This document shows, piece by piece, positions 20,820-34,635 of a stretch of DNA of 64,000 bases. The position numbers were made by a program, and so were the translations under genes. The stretch is from Crossaster papposus (lineage: Eukaryota > Echinodermata > Asteroidea > Velatida > Solasteridae). The stretch covers positions 2,542,001 through 2,606,000 of the forward strand of contig JBAIAA010000117.1 of NCBI GenBank assembly GCA_037893245.1, written 5' to 3'. Under the pieces are notes generated by a model. It was not told where the DNA came from, searched no databases, and saw nothing but the letters and a program-made list of their open reading frames with translations. Numbering within the stretch: the first letter of the stretch is position 1; the number at the start of each line of letters is the position of its first letter.

Positions 20820-23800
20820 TGGGAAAAATTTAACCTTTAACGCGAAGTCACGTGACCTTGAATGACGTAATCGCGACGAATTTCTTCTAGGACCGTCCTT
20901 GGGTGGTTGTCTAAGTGTATGCCAAGTCTCAAGTCGATCGGATTTTCCAAAGTGTCAAAGTGTATTGTCTGAACAAACGTGTACAAATCCTATGAAGAAC
21001 AAAAGGCAAAGAAAAAAAAAAAAAACTAGATGTGTTTGTGGACAAACACTAGCTGTTTCGGCAGTGTTAAATGATTCTATGACACCATCACAACATACTT
21101 TCATTGATAACAAATGTGACAAAAATAACAAAAACATTAATCTAAAACTATAACAAATACACCTTTAATGTGACATCTCATTACACCCGATGACATAATC
21201 ATGACGTGACCCCAATTAATACCTATAACACATCCCGAAATACTTGCGTACCAAGTTTGACCCAAATCAGACTTGTACTTTCAAAGATAGATGGTCTTCA
21301 AAACTCACCTTTAAAGTGACGTCACATGACACCCGATGTCGTTATCATTACGTCAGCTCAATGTATACCTATAACACATCCCGGAAAACTTGCATACCAA
21401 GTTTGACCCCAATCGGACCTGTACTTCTAGAGATAGAGGGTCTTAACAACTACACCTTTAAGGTGACGCCACATTACACCCGATGACGTCATCATGCCAT
21501 CACCTCCATTTATATCTATAGCATATCCCGGAATACATGTAAACCAAGTTTGAGCACAATCGGACCTGTACTTCCAAAGATAGAGGGTCCAAAAAACTGA
21601 ATCTTTAATGTGACGTCACATGACCCACGATGACGTCATCATGACGATTTTTATCTTGGCCCTCCTGGGGATGGTGATCGAAGTGTGTGCTAAGTCGGAA
21701 GTCGATCGGATTTACCAAAGTGTCAAAGTCAATAGTCTGCAGAAAAACGTGTACAAAACCTATGCGGAAAAAACTGCACCTTTAACGTGATGTCACGTGA
21801 CCACGAATGACGTAATCGTGACGAATTTCTTCTAGGATCATCTGTGGGTAGTATTCTAAGTGTAGCTAGCCAAGTCTGAAGTCGATTGGATTTACCAAAG
21901 TGCCAAATATATATCGGGTGAAAAAACGTGTACAAATATTATGGGGAAAACTACACCTTTAATGTGACGTCACATGACGTCATTATAACGTCACCTTAAT
22001 TTTCGTATATAACACATCCCGGAATACCTGTATACCAAGTTTGACACTAATCGGACTTGTACTTCCAGAGAAAGAGGGTCCTAAAAACCGAACCTTTAAT
22101 ATGACGTCACATAACCCCCGATGACGTCATCATGGCGATTTTCATATTGGCCCTTCTTAGGATGATGGTTGAGGTGTGTGCTAACTTTTAGGTCAATCGA
22201 ATTGACTAAAGTGTTAAAGTCAATATTTTGGAGGAAAACGTGTACAAAACCTATGGGGAAAAATTGAACCTTTAACGTGATGTCACGTGACCATGAAGGA
22301 CGTAATCGTGACGAATTTCTTCTAGAATCATCTGTGGGTAGTATGCTAAGAGTAGCTAGCCAAGTCTAAAGTCGATCGGATTTACCAAAGTGCCAAATAT
22401 ATATCGGGTGAAAAAACGTGTACAAATCTTATGGGGAAAACTACACCTTTAATGTGACGTCACACGACGTCGTTATGACGTCATTATGACGTCACCTTAA
22501 TTTTCGTATATAACACATCCCGGAATACCTGTATACCAAGTTTGACACTAATCGGACTTGTACTTCCAGAGATAGGGGTCCTAAAAACTGAACCTTTAAT
22601 GTGACGTCACATGACCCCCGATGACGTCATCGTGGCGATTTTCATATTGGCCCTTCTGAGGATGGTGGTTGAGGTGTGTGCTAACTTTTAGGTCAATCGG
22701 ATTTACTAAAGTGTCAAAGTCAATAGTCTGGATGAAAACGTGTACAAAACCTATGGGGAAAAATTGCACCTTTAACGTGACGTCACGTGACCATGAATGA
22801 CGTAATCGCGACGAATTTCTTCTAGGACCATCCGTGGGTGGTGTTCTTATTGTATGCCAAGTTTCAAGTCGATCGGATTTACCAAAGTGTCAAAGTGTAT
22901 TGGCTGAACGAAACGTGTACAAATCCTATGGGAAAAAGTCTGAAACTGGAAAAAAAAAAAAAAAAAAAAAAACTAGACATGTGTTTGTGGACAAACACAG
23001 AGCTGTTTCGAGTGTCTTTCAATATGTGTGTGATGGGCTTGTGTGTGTGCCAAGTCTCAAGTCGATCAGATTTACTAAAGTGTCAAAGGCAATAGTCTAA
23101 AGAAAAACGTGTACAAAACCTATGGGGAAAAAATAGAAACTTTAACGTGACGCCCCGTGACCTTGAATGACGTAATCGTGCCGAATTTATTCTAGGGCCG
23201 TCTGTGGATGGTGGTCTAAGTGTGTGCCAAGTCTCAAGTCGATCGGATTTACTAAAGTGTCAAAGTCAATAGTCTAAAGAAAAACGTGTACAAAACCAAT
23301 GGGAGAAAAATGTGAACCTTTAATGTGACGTCACGTGACCTTGAATGACGCAATCGTGCCGAATTTCTTTCAGAAACATCTGGGGGTGGTGTTCTAAGTG
23401 TATGCCAAGTTTCAAGTCGGTCGGATTTACCGAAGTGCCAAAGTCAATAGTCTGAAGAAAAACGTGTACAAAACCTATGGGGAAATTTTCACCTTTAACG
23501 TGAGGTAACGTGACCTTGAACTACGTAATCGTGACAAATTTCTTTTAGGACCGTCCTTGGGTGGTTGTCTAAATGTATGCCAAGTTTCAACTCGATCGGA
23601 TTTCCCAAAGTGTCAAAGTGCCCTGTCTGAACAAACGTGTGCAAATCCTATAAAGAAAAATCTGAAAAAAAAAAAATAAAATAAAAAACTAGACATGTGT
23701 TTGTGGACAAACACAGAGCTGTTTCGAGTGTCTTACATTATTTTCAATATGTGTGTGTGGTGGTCTATGTGTGTGCCAAGTCTCAAGTCGATCAAATTTA

Positions 23801-24573
23801 CGAGAGTGTCAAAGTCAATAGTCTAAAGAAAAACGTGTACAAAACCTATGGGGGACAAATTGAACCTTTAACGTGACGTCACATGACCTTGAATGACGCA
23901 ATCGTGCCGAATTTCCTCCAGAACCATATATGAGTGATGTTCTAAAGGTATGCCAAGTCTCAAGTCGATCGGATGTACGAAAGTGCCAAAGATAATAGTC
24001 TAAAGAAAAACGTGTACAAAACCTATGGGGGACAAATTGAACCTTTAACTTGACGTCACGTGACCTTGAATGACGTAATCGTGCCAATTTTTTTCTAGGA
24101 CCGTCTGTGGATGGTGGTCTAAGTGTGTGCTATAGTCTTAAGTCGATCGGATTTACTAAAGTGTCAAAGTCAATAGTCTAAAGAAAAACGTGTACAAAAC
24201 CAATGGGAGAAAAATGTGCACCTTTAACGTGACGTCACGTGACGTTCAATGACGCAATCGTGCCAAATTTATTTCAGGAACATCTGGGGGTGGTGTTCTA
24301 AGGGCATGCCAAGTTTCAAGTCGGTCGGATTTACCGAAGTGTCAAATTCAATAGTCTGAAGAAAAACGTGTACAAAACCTATGGGGAAAATTTCACCTTT
24401 AACGCGAAGTCACGTGACCTTGAATGACGTAATCGCGACGAATTTCTTCTAGGACCGTCCTTGGGTGGTTGTCTAAGTGTATGCCAAGTCTCAAGTCGAT
24501 CGGATTTCCCAAAGTGTCAAAGTGTATTGTCTGAACAAACGTGTACAAATCCTATGAAGAACAAAAGGCAAAG

Positions 24574-24614
<41 letters not shown>

Positions 24615-25175
24615 AGAACGAAAACAAAAGCTGTTTCGGTGAAAAACCGAAACAGCTAAAAAAACTAGACATGTGTTTGTGGACAAACACGGAGCTGTTT
24701 CGAGTGTCTCAAATTACTTTCAATATGTGTGTGGTGGTCTTTCGTGTGTGCCAAGTCTCAAGTCGATCAGATTTAATAAAGTGTCAAAGTCAATATTCTT
24801 AAGTAAAACGTGTACAAAACCTATAGGGGAAAATTGAACCTTTAACGTGACGCCCCGTGACCTTGAATGACGTAATCGTGCCAAATTTCTCCTACGACCG
24901 TCTGTGGATGGTGGTCTATGTGTGTGCCAAGTCTCAAGTCGATCGGATTTACTTAGTGTCAAAGTCAATAGTTTAAAGAAAACGTGTACAAAACCTATGG
25001 GGGACGAATTAAACCTTTAACTTGACGTCACGTGACCTTGAATGACGCAATCGTGCTGAATTTCTTTCAGAAACATCTGGTGGTGGTGTTCTGAGTGTAT
25101 GGCAAGTTTCAAGTCGGTCGGATTTACCAAAGTGTCAAATTCAACAGTCTGAAGAAAAACGTGTACAAAACCTAT
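20820..25175 (+). repeat. 4.36-kb macro-repeat, copy 1
   Basis: Contains four heads (about 21026 variant, 22973, 23690, 24665), a B-type section at 21155-22690, type A monomers and one hairpin at about 24625. Inside it, a roughly 485-bp A+B segment is itself doubled (about 21780-22264 and 22265-22750), with markers such as AGTAGCTAGCCAAGTCT. Confidence 0.85.
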
Positions 25176-28100
25176 GGGAAAAATTTAACCTTTAACGCGA
25201 AGTCACGTGACCTTGAATGACGTAATCGCGACGAATTTCTTCTAGGACCGTCCTTGGGTGGTTGTCTAAGTGTATGCCAAGTCTCAAGTCGATCGGATTT
25301 TCCAAAGTGTCAAAGTGTATTGTCTGAACAAACGTGTACAAATCCTATGAAGAACAAAAGGCAAAGAAAAAAAAAAAAAACTAGATGTGTTTGTGGACAA
25401 ACACTAGCTGTTTCGGCAGTGTTAAATGATTCTATGACACCATCACAACATACTTTCATTGATAACAAATGTGACAAAAATAACAAAAACATTAATCTAA
25501 AACTATAACAAATACACCTTTAATGTGACATCTCATTACACCCGATGACATAATCATGACGTGACCCCAATTAATACCTATAACACATCCCGAAATACTT
25601 GCGTACCAAGTTTGACCCAAATCAGACTTGTACTTTCAAAGATAGATGGTCTTCAAAACTCACCTTTAAAGTGACGTCACATGACACCCGATGTCGTTAT
25701 CATTACGTCAGCTCAATGTATACCTATAACACATCCCGGAAAACTTGCATACCAAGTTTGACCCCAATCGGACCTGTACTTCTAGAGATAGAGGGTCTTA
25801 ACAACTACACCTTTAAGGTGACGCCACATTACACCCGATGACGTCATCATGCCATCACCTCCATTTATATCTATAGCATATCCCGGAATACATGTAAACC
25901 AAGTTTGAGCACAATCGGACCTGTACTTCCAAAGATAGAGGGTCCAAAAAACTGAATCTTTAATGTGACGTCACATGACCCACGATGACGTCATCATGAC
26001 GATTTTTATCTTGGCCCTCCTGGGGATGGTGATCGAAGTGTGTGCTAAGTCGGAAGTCGATCGGATTTACCAAAGTGTCAAAGTCAATAGTCTGCAGAAA
26101 AACGTGTACAAAACCTATGCGGAAAAAACTGCACCTTTAACGTGATGTCACGTGACCACGAATGACGTAATCGTGACGAATTTCTTCTAGGATCATCTGT
26201 GGGTAGTATTCTAAGTGTAGCTAGCCAAGTCTGAAGTCGATTGGATTTACCAAAGTGCCAAATATATATCGGGTGAAAAAACGTGTACAAATATTATGGG
26301 GAAAACTACACCTTTAATGTGACGTCACATGACGTCATTATAACGTCACCTTAATTTTCGTATATAACACATCCCGGAATACCTGTATACCAAGTTTGAC
26401 ACTAATCGGACTTGTACTTCCAGAGAAAGAGGGTCCTAAAAACCGAACCTTTAATATGACGTCACATAACCCCCGATGACGTCATCATGGCGATTTTCAT
26501 ATTGGCCCTTCTTAGGATGATGGTTGAGGTGTGTGCTAACTTTTAGGTCAATCGAATTGACTAAAGTGTTAAAGTCAATATTTTGGAGGAAAACGTGTAC
26601 AAAACCTATGGGGAAAAATTGAACCTTTAACGTGATGTCACGTGACCATGAAGGACGTAATCGTGACGAATTTCTTCTAGAATCATCTGTGGGTAGTATG
26701 CTAAGAGTAGCTAGCCAAGTCTAAAGTCGATCGGATTTACCAAAGTGCCAAATATATATCGGGTGAAAAAACGTGTACAAATCTTATGGGGAAAACTACA
26801 CCTTTAATGTGACGTCACACGACGTCGTTATGACGTCATTATGACGTCACCTTAATTTTCGTATATAACACATCCCGGAATACCTGTATACCAAGTTTGA
26901 CACTAATCGGACTTGTACTTCCAGAGATAGGGGTCCTAAAAACTGAACCTTTAATGTGACGTCACATGACCCCCGATGACGTCATCGTGGCGATTTTCAT
27001 ATTGGCCCTTCTGAGGATGGTGGTTGAGGTGTGTGCTAACTTTTAGGTCAATCGGATTTACTAAAGTGTCAAAGTCAATAGTCTGGATGAAAACGTGTAC
27101 AAAACCTATGGGGAAAAATTGCACCTTTAACGTGACGTCACGTGACCATGAATGACGTAATCGCGACGAATTTCTTCTAGGACCATCCGTGGGTGGTGTT
27201 CTTATTGTATGCCAAGTTTCAAGTCGATCGGATTTACCAAAGTGTCAAAGTGTATTGGCTGAACGAAACGTGTACAAATCCTATGGGAAAAAGTCTGAAA
27301 CTGGAAAAAAAAAAAAAAAAAAAAAAACTAGACATGTGTTTGTGGACAAACACAGAGCTGTTTCGAGTGTCTTTCAATATGTGTGTGATGGGCTTGTGTG
27401 TGTGCCAAGTCTCAAGTCGATCAGATTTACTAAAGTGTCAAAGGCAATAGTCTAAAGAAAAACGTGTACAAAACCTATGGGGAAAAAATAGAAACTTTAA
27501 CGTGACGCCCCGTGACCTTGAATGACGTAATCGTGCCGAATTTATTCTAGGGCCGTCTGTGGATGGTGGTCTAAGTGTGTGCCAAGTCTCAAGTCGATCG
27601 GATTTACTAAAGTGTCAAAGTCAATAGTCTAAAGAAAAACGTGTACAAAACCAATGGGAGAAAAATGTGAACCTTTAATGTGACGTCACGTGACCTTGAA
27701 TGACGCAATCGTGCCGAATTTCTTTCAGAAACATCTGGGGGTGGTGTTCTAAGTGTATGCCAAGTTTCAAGTCGGTCGGATTTACCGAAGTGCCAAAGTC
27801 AATAGTCTGAAGAAAAACGTGTACAAAACCTATGGGGAAATTTTCACCTTTAACGTGAGGTAACGTGACCTTGAACTACGTAATCGTGACAAATTTCTTT
27901 TAGGACCGTCCTTGGGTGGTTGTCTAAATGTATGCCAAGTTTCAACTCGATCGGATTTCCCAAAGTGTCAAAGTGCCCTGTCTGAACAAACGTGTGCAAA
28001 TCCTATAAAGAAAAATCTGAAAAAAAAAAAAAAAAAAAAAAAAACTAGACATGTGTTTGTGGACAAACACAGAGCTGTTTCGAGTGTCTTACATTATTTT

Positions 28101-28929
28101 CAATATGTGTGTGTGGTGGTCTATGTGTGTGCCAAGTCTCAAGTCGATCAAATTTACGAGAGTGTCAAAGTCAATAGTCTAAAGAAAAACGTGTACAAAA
28201 CCTATGGGGGACAAATTGAACCTTTAACGTGACGTCACATGACCTTGAATGACGCAATCGTGCCGAATTTCCTCCAGAACCATATATGAGTGATGTTCTA
28301 AAGGTATGCCAAGTCTCAAGTCGATCGGATGTACGAAAGTGCCAAAGATAATAGTCTAAAGAAAAACGTGTACAAAACCTATGGGGGACAAATTGAACCT
28401 TTAACTTGACGTCACGTGACCTTGAATGACGTAATCGTGCCAATTTTTTTCTAGGACCGTCTGTGGATGGTGGTCTAAGTGTGTGCTATAGTCTTAAGTC
28501 GATCGGATTTACTAAAGTGTCAAAGTCAATAGTCTAAAGAAAAACGTGTACAAAACCAATGGGAGAAAAATGTGCACCTTTAACGTGACGTCACGTGACG
28601 TTCAATGACGCAATCGTGCCAAATTTATTTCAGGAACATCTGGGGGTGGTGTTCTAAGGGCATGCCAAGTTTCAAGTCGGTCGGATTTACCGAAGTGTCA
28701 AATTCAATAGTCTGAAGAAAAACGTGTACAAAACCTATGGGGAAAATTTCACCTTTAACGCGAAGTCACGTGACCTTGAATGACGTAATCGCGACGAATT
28801 TCTTCTAGGACCGTCCTTGGGTGGTTGTCTAAGTGTATGCCAAGTCTCAAGTCGATCGGATTTCCCAAAGTGTCAAAGTGTATTGTCTGAACAAACGTGT
28901 ACAAATCCTATGAAGAACAAAAGGCAAAG

Positions 28930-28971
<42 letters not shown>

Positions 28972-29531
28972 AGAACGAAAACAAAAGCTGTTTCGGTGAA
29001 AAACCGAAACAGCTAAAAAAACTAGACATGTGTTTGTGGACAAACACGGAGCTGTTTCGAGTGTCTCAAATTACTTTCAATATGTGTGTGGTGGTCTTTC
29101 GTGTGTGCCAAGTCTCAAGTCGATCAGATTTAATAAAGTGTCAAAGTCAATATTCTTAAGTAAAACGTGTACAAAACCTATAGGGGAAAATTGAACCTTT
29201 AACGTGACGCCCCGTGACCTTGAATGACGTAATCGTGCCAAATTTCTCCTACGACCGTCTGTGGATGGTGGTCTATGTGTGTGCCAAGTCTCAAGTCGAT
29301 CGGATTTACTTAGTGTCAAAGTCAATAGTTTAAAGAAAACGTGTACAAAACCTATGGGGGACGAATTAAACCTTTAACTTGACGTCACGTGACCTTGAAT
29401 GACGCAATCGTGCTGAATTTCTTTCAGAAACATCTGGTGGTGGTGTTCTGAGTGTATGGCAAGTTTCAAGTCGGTCGGATTTACCAAAGTGTCAAATTCA
29501 ACAGTCTGAAGAAAAACGTGTACAAAACCTA
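25176..29531 (+). repeat. 4.36-kb macro-repeat, copy 2
   Basis: Aligns to copy 1 at an offset of 4355-4357 along its whole length. Differences seen are mainly A-run lengths. For example, the tract near 28020 is pure A where copy 1 has ATAAAATAAAAA. Confidence 0.9.
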
Positions 29532-32500
29532 TGGGAAAAATTTCACCTTTAACGCGAAGTCACGTGACCTTGAATGACGTAATCGCGACGAATTTCTTCT
29601 AGGACCGTCCTTGGGTGGTTGTCTAAGTGTATGCCAAGTCTCAAGTCGATCGGATTTTCCAAAGTGTCAAAGTGTATTGTCTGAACAAACGTGTACAAAT
29701 CCTATGAAGAACAAAAGGCAAAGAAAAAAAAAAAAAACTAGATGTGTTTGTGGACAAACACTAGCTGTTTCGGCAGTGTTAAATGATTCTATGACACCAT
29801 CACAACATACTTTCATTGATAACAAATGTGACAAAAATAACAAAAACATTAATCTAAAACTATAACAAATACACCTTTAATGTGACATCTCATTACACCC
29901 GATGACATAATCATGACGTGACCCCAATTAATACCTATAACACATCCCGAAATACTTGCGTACCAAGTTTGACCCAAATCAGACTTGTACTTTCAAAGAT
30001 AGATGGTCTTCAAAACTCACCTTTAAAGTGACGTCACATGACACCCGATGTCGTTATCATTACGTCAGCTCAATGTATACCTATAACACATCCCGGAAAA
30101 CTTGCATACCAAGTTTGACCCCAATCGGACCTGTACTTCTAGAGATAGAGGGTCTTAACAACTACACCTTTAAGGTGACGCCACATTACACCCGATGACG
30201 TCATCATGCCATCACCTCCATTTATATCTATAGCATATCCCGGAATACATGTAAACCAAGTTTGAGCACAATCGGACCTGTACTTCCAAAGATAGAGGGT
30301 CCAAAAAACTGAATCTTTAATGTGACGTCACATGACCCACGATGACGTCATCATGACGATTTTTATCTTGGCCCTCCTGGGGATGGTGATCGAAGTGTGT
30401 GCTAAGTCGGAAGTCGATCGGATTTACCAAAGTGTCAAAGTCAATAGTCTGCAGAAAAACGTGTACAAAACCTATGCGGAAAAAACTGCACCTTTAACGT
30501 GATGTCACGTGACCACGAATGACGTAATCGTGACGAATTTCTTCTAGGATCATCTGTGGGTAGTATTCTAAGTGTAGCTAGCCAAGTCTGAAGTCGATTG
30601 GATTTACCAAAGTGCCAAATATATATCGGGTGAAAAAACGTGTACAAATATTATGGGGAAAACTACACCTTTAATGTGACGTCACATGACGTCATTATAA
30701 CGTCACCTTAATTTTCGTATATAACACATCCCGGAATACCTGTATACCAAGTTTGACACTAATCGGACTTGTACTTCCAGAGAAAGAGGGTCCTAAAAAC
30801 CGAACCTTTAATATGACGTCACATAACCCCCGATGACGTCATCATGGCGATTTTCATATTGGCCCTTCTTAGGATGATGGTTGAGGTGTGTGCTAACTTT
30901 TAGGTCAATCGAAATGACTAAAGTGTTAAAGTCAATATTTTGGAGGAAAACGTGTACAAAACCTATGGGGAAAAATTGAACCTTTAACGTGATGTCACGT
31001 GACCATGAAGGACGTAATCGTGACGAATTTCTTCTAGAATCATCTGTGGGTAGTATGCTAAGAGTAGCTAGCCAAGTCTAAAGTCGATCGGATTTACCAA
31101 AGTGCCAAATATATATCGGGTGAAAAAACGTGTACAAATCTTATGGGGAAAACTACACCTTTAATGTGACGTCACACGACGTCGTTATGACGTCATTATG
31201 ACGTCACCTTAATTTTCGTATATAACACATCCCGGAATACCTGTATACCAAGTTTGACACTAATCGGACTTGTACTTCCAGAGATAGGGGTCCTAAAAAC
31301 TGAACCTTTAATGTGACGTCACATGACCCCCGATGACGTCATCGTGGCGATTTTCATATTGGCCCTTCTGAGGATGGTGGTTGAGGTGTGTGCTAACTTT
31401 TAGGTCAATCGGATTTACTAAAGTGTCAAAGTCAATAGTCTGGATGAAAACGTGTACAAAACCTATGGGGAAAAATTGCACCTTTAACGTGACGTCACGT
31501 GACCATGAATGACGTAATCGCGACGAATTTCTTCTAGGACCATCCGTGGGTGGTGTTCTTATTGTATGCCAAGTTTCAAGTCGATCGGATTTACCAAAGT
31601 GTCAAAGTGTATTGGCTGAACGAAACGTGTACAAATCCTATGGGAAAAAGTCTGAAACTGGAAAAAAAAAAAAAAAAAAAAAAACTAGACATGTGTTTGT
31701 GGACAAACACAGAGCTGTTTCGAGTGTCTTTCAATATGTGTGTGATGGGCTTGTGTGTGTGCCAAGTCTCAAGTCGATCAGATTTACTAAAGTGTCAAAG
31801 GCAATAGTCTAAAGAAAAACGTGTACAAAACCTATGGGGAAAAAATAGAAACTTTAACGTGACGCCCCGTGACCTTGAATGACGTAATCGTGACGAATTT
31901 ATTCTAGGGCCGTCTGTGGATGGTGGTCTAAGTGTGTGCCAAGTCTCAAGTCGATCGGATTTACTAAAGTGTCAAAGTCAATAGTCTAAAGAAAAACGTG
32001 TACAAAACCAATGGGAGAAAAATGTGAACCTTTAATGTGACGTCACGTGACCTTGAATGACGCAATCGTGCCGAATTTCTTTCAGAAACATCTGGGGGTG
32101 GTGTTCTAAGTGTATGCCAAGTTTCAAGTCGGTCGGATTTACCGAAGTGCCAAAGTCAATAGTCTGAAGAAAAACGTGTACAAAACCTATGGGGAAATTT
32201 TCACCTTTAACGTGAGGTAACGTGACCTTGAACTACGTAATCGTGACAAATTTCTTTTAGGACCGTCCTTGGGTGGTTGTCTAAATGTATGCCAAGTTTC
32301 AACTCGATCGGATTTCCCAAAGTGTCAAAGTGCCCTGTCTGAACAAACGTGTGCAAATCCTATAAAGAAAAATCTGAAAAAAAAAAAAAAAAAAAAAAAA
32401 ACTAGACATGTGTTTGTGGACAAACACAGAGCTGTTTCGAGTGTCTTACATTATTTTCAATATGTGTGTGTGGTGGTCTATGTGTGTGCCAAGTCTCAAG

Positions 32501-33286
32501 TCGATCAAATTTACGAGAGTGTCAAAGTCAATAGTCTAAAGAAAAACGTGTACAAAACCTATGGGGGACAAATTGAACCTTTAACGTGACGTCACATGAC
32601 CTTGAATGACGCAATCGTGCCGAATTTCCTCCAGAACCATATATGAGTGATGTTCTAAAGGTATGCCAAGTCTCAAGTCGATCGGATGTACGAAAGTGCC
32701 AAAGATAATAGTCTAAAGAAAAACGTGTACAAAACCTATGGGGGACAAATTGAACCTTTAACTTGACGTCACGTGACCTTGAATGACGTAATCGTGCCAA
32801 TTTTTTTCTAGGACCGTCTGTGGATGGTGGTCTAAGTGTGTGCTATAGTCTTAAGTCGATCGGATTTACTAAAGTGTCAAAGTCAATAGTCTAAAGAAAA
32901 ACGTGTACAAAACCAATGGGAGAAAAATGTGCACCTTTAACGTGACGTCACGTGACGTTCAATGACGCAATCGTGCCAAATTTATTTCAGGAACATCTGG
33001 GGGTGGTGTTCTAAGGGCATGCCAAGTTTCAAGTCGGTCGGATTTACCGAAGTGTCAAATTCAATAGTCTGAAGAAAAACGTGTACAAAACCTATGGGGA
33101 AAATTTCACCTTTAACGCGAAGTCACGTGACCTTGAATGACGTAATCGCGACGAATTTCTTCTAGGACCGTCCTTGGGTGGTTGTCTAAGTGTATGCCAA
33201 GTCTCAAGTCGATCGGATTTCCCAAAGTGTCAAAGTGTATTGTCTGAACAAACGTGTACAAATCCTATGAAGAACAAAAGGCAAAG

Positions 33287-33327
<41 letters not shown>

Positions 33328-33888
33328 AGAACGAAAACAAAAGCTGTTTCGGTGAAAAACCGAAACAGCTAAAAAAACTAGACATGTGTTTGTGGACAAA
33401 CACGGAGCTGTTTCGAGTGTCTCAAATTACTTTCAATATGTGTGTGGTGGTCTTTCGTGTGTGCCAAGTCTCAAGTCGATCAGATTTAATAAAGTGTCAA
33501 AGTCAATATTCTTAAGTAAAACGTGTACAAAACCTATAGGGGAAAATTGAACCTTTAACGTGACGCCCCGTGACCTTGAATGACGTAATCGTGCCAAATT
33601 TCTCCTACGACCGTCTGTGGATGGTGGTCTATGTGTGTGCCAAGTCTCAAGTCGATCGGATTTACTTAGTGTCAAAGTCAATAGTTTAAAGAAAACGTGT
33701 ACAAAACCTATGGGGGACGAATTAAACCTTTAACTTGACGTCACGTGACCTTGAATGACGCAATCGTGCTGAATTTCTTTCAGAAACATCTGGTGGTGGT
33801 GTTCTGAGTGTATGGCAAGTTTCAAGTCGGTCGGATTTACCAAAGTGTCAAATTCAACAGTCTGAAGAAAAACGTGTACAAAACCTAT
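29532..33888 (+). repeat. 4.36-kb macro-repeat, copy 3
   Basis: Aligns to copy 2 at an offset of 4356-4357. Single-base differences are visible at about 30912 (GAAATGAC against GAATTGAC) and about 31892 (GTGACGAATT against GTGCCGAATT). It diverges from the macro-repeat after the 'AAGTCTCAAGTC' at about 34002. Confidence 0.9.
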
Positions 33889-34635
33889 GGGAAAAATTTC
33901 ACCTTTAACGCGAAGTCACGTGACCTTGAATGACGTAATCGCGACGAATTTCTTCTAGGACCGTCCTTGGGTGGTTGTCTAAGTGTATGCCAAGTCTCAA
34001 GTCCATCGGATTTACCAAAGTGTCAAAGTGTATTGTCTGAACAAACGTGTACAAATCCTATGGAGAACAAAAGGCAAAAAAACCAAAAAAAACACAAAAC
34101 TAGACATGTGTTTGTGGACAAACACAGAGCTGTTTCGAGTGTCTTACATTATTTTCAATATGTGTGTGTGGTGGTCTATGTGTGTGCCAAGTCTCAAGTC
34201 GATCGGATTTACTAAGTGTCAAAGTCAATAGTCTAAAGAAAAACGTGTACAAAACCCATGGGGGACAAATTGAACCTTTAACGTGACGTCACGTGACCTT
34301 GAATGACGCAATCGTGCTGAATTTCTTTCAGAAACATCTGGTGGTGGTGTTCTAAGTGTATGCCAAGTTTCAAGTCGGTCGGATTGACCAAAGTGTCAAA
34401 TTCAATAGTCTGAAGAAAAACGTGTACAAAACCTATGGGGAAAATTTCACCTTTAACGCGAAGTCACGTGACCTTGAATGACGTAATCGCGACGAATTTC
34501 TTTTAGGACCGTCCTTGGGTGGTTGTCTAAGTGTATGCCAAGTCTCAAGTCCATCGGATTTACCAAAGTGTCAAAGTGTATTGTCTGAACAAACGTGTAC
34601 AAATCCTATGGAGAACAAAAGGAAAAAAAAAAAAA
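33378..34635 (+). repeat. 1.26-kb duplication, copy 1 (overlaps the end of macro-repeat 3)
   Basis: Starts at a head with the GGAGCTG variant and repeats at an offset of 1257-1258. Confidence 0.8.
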
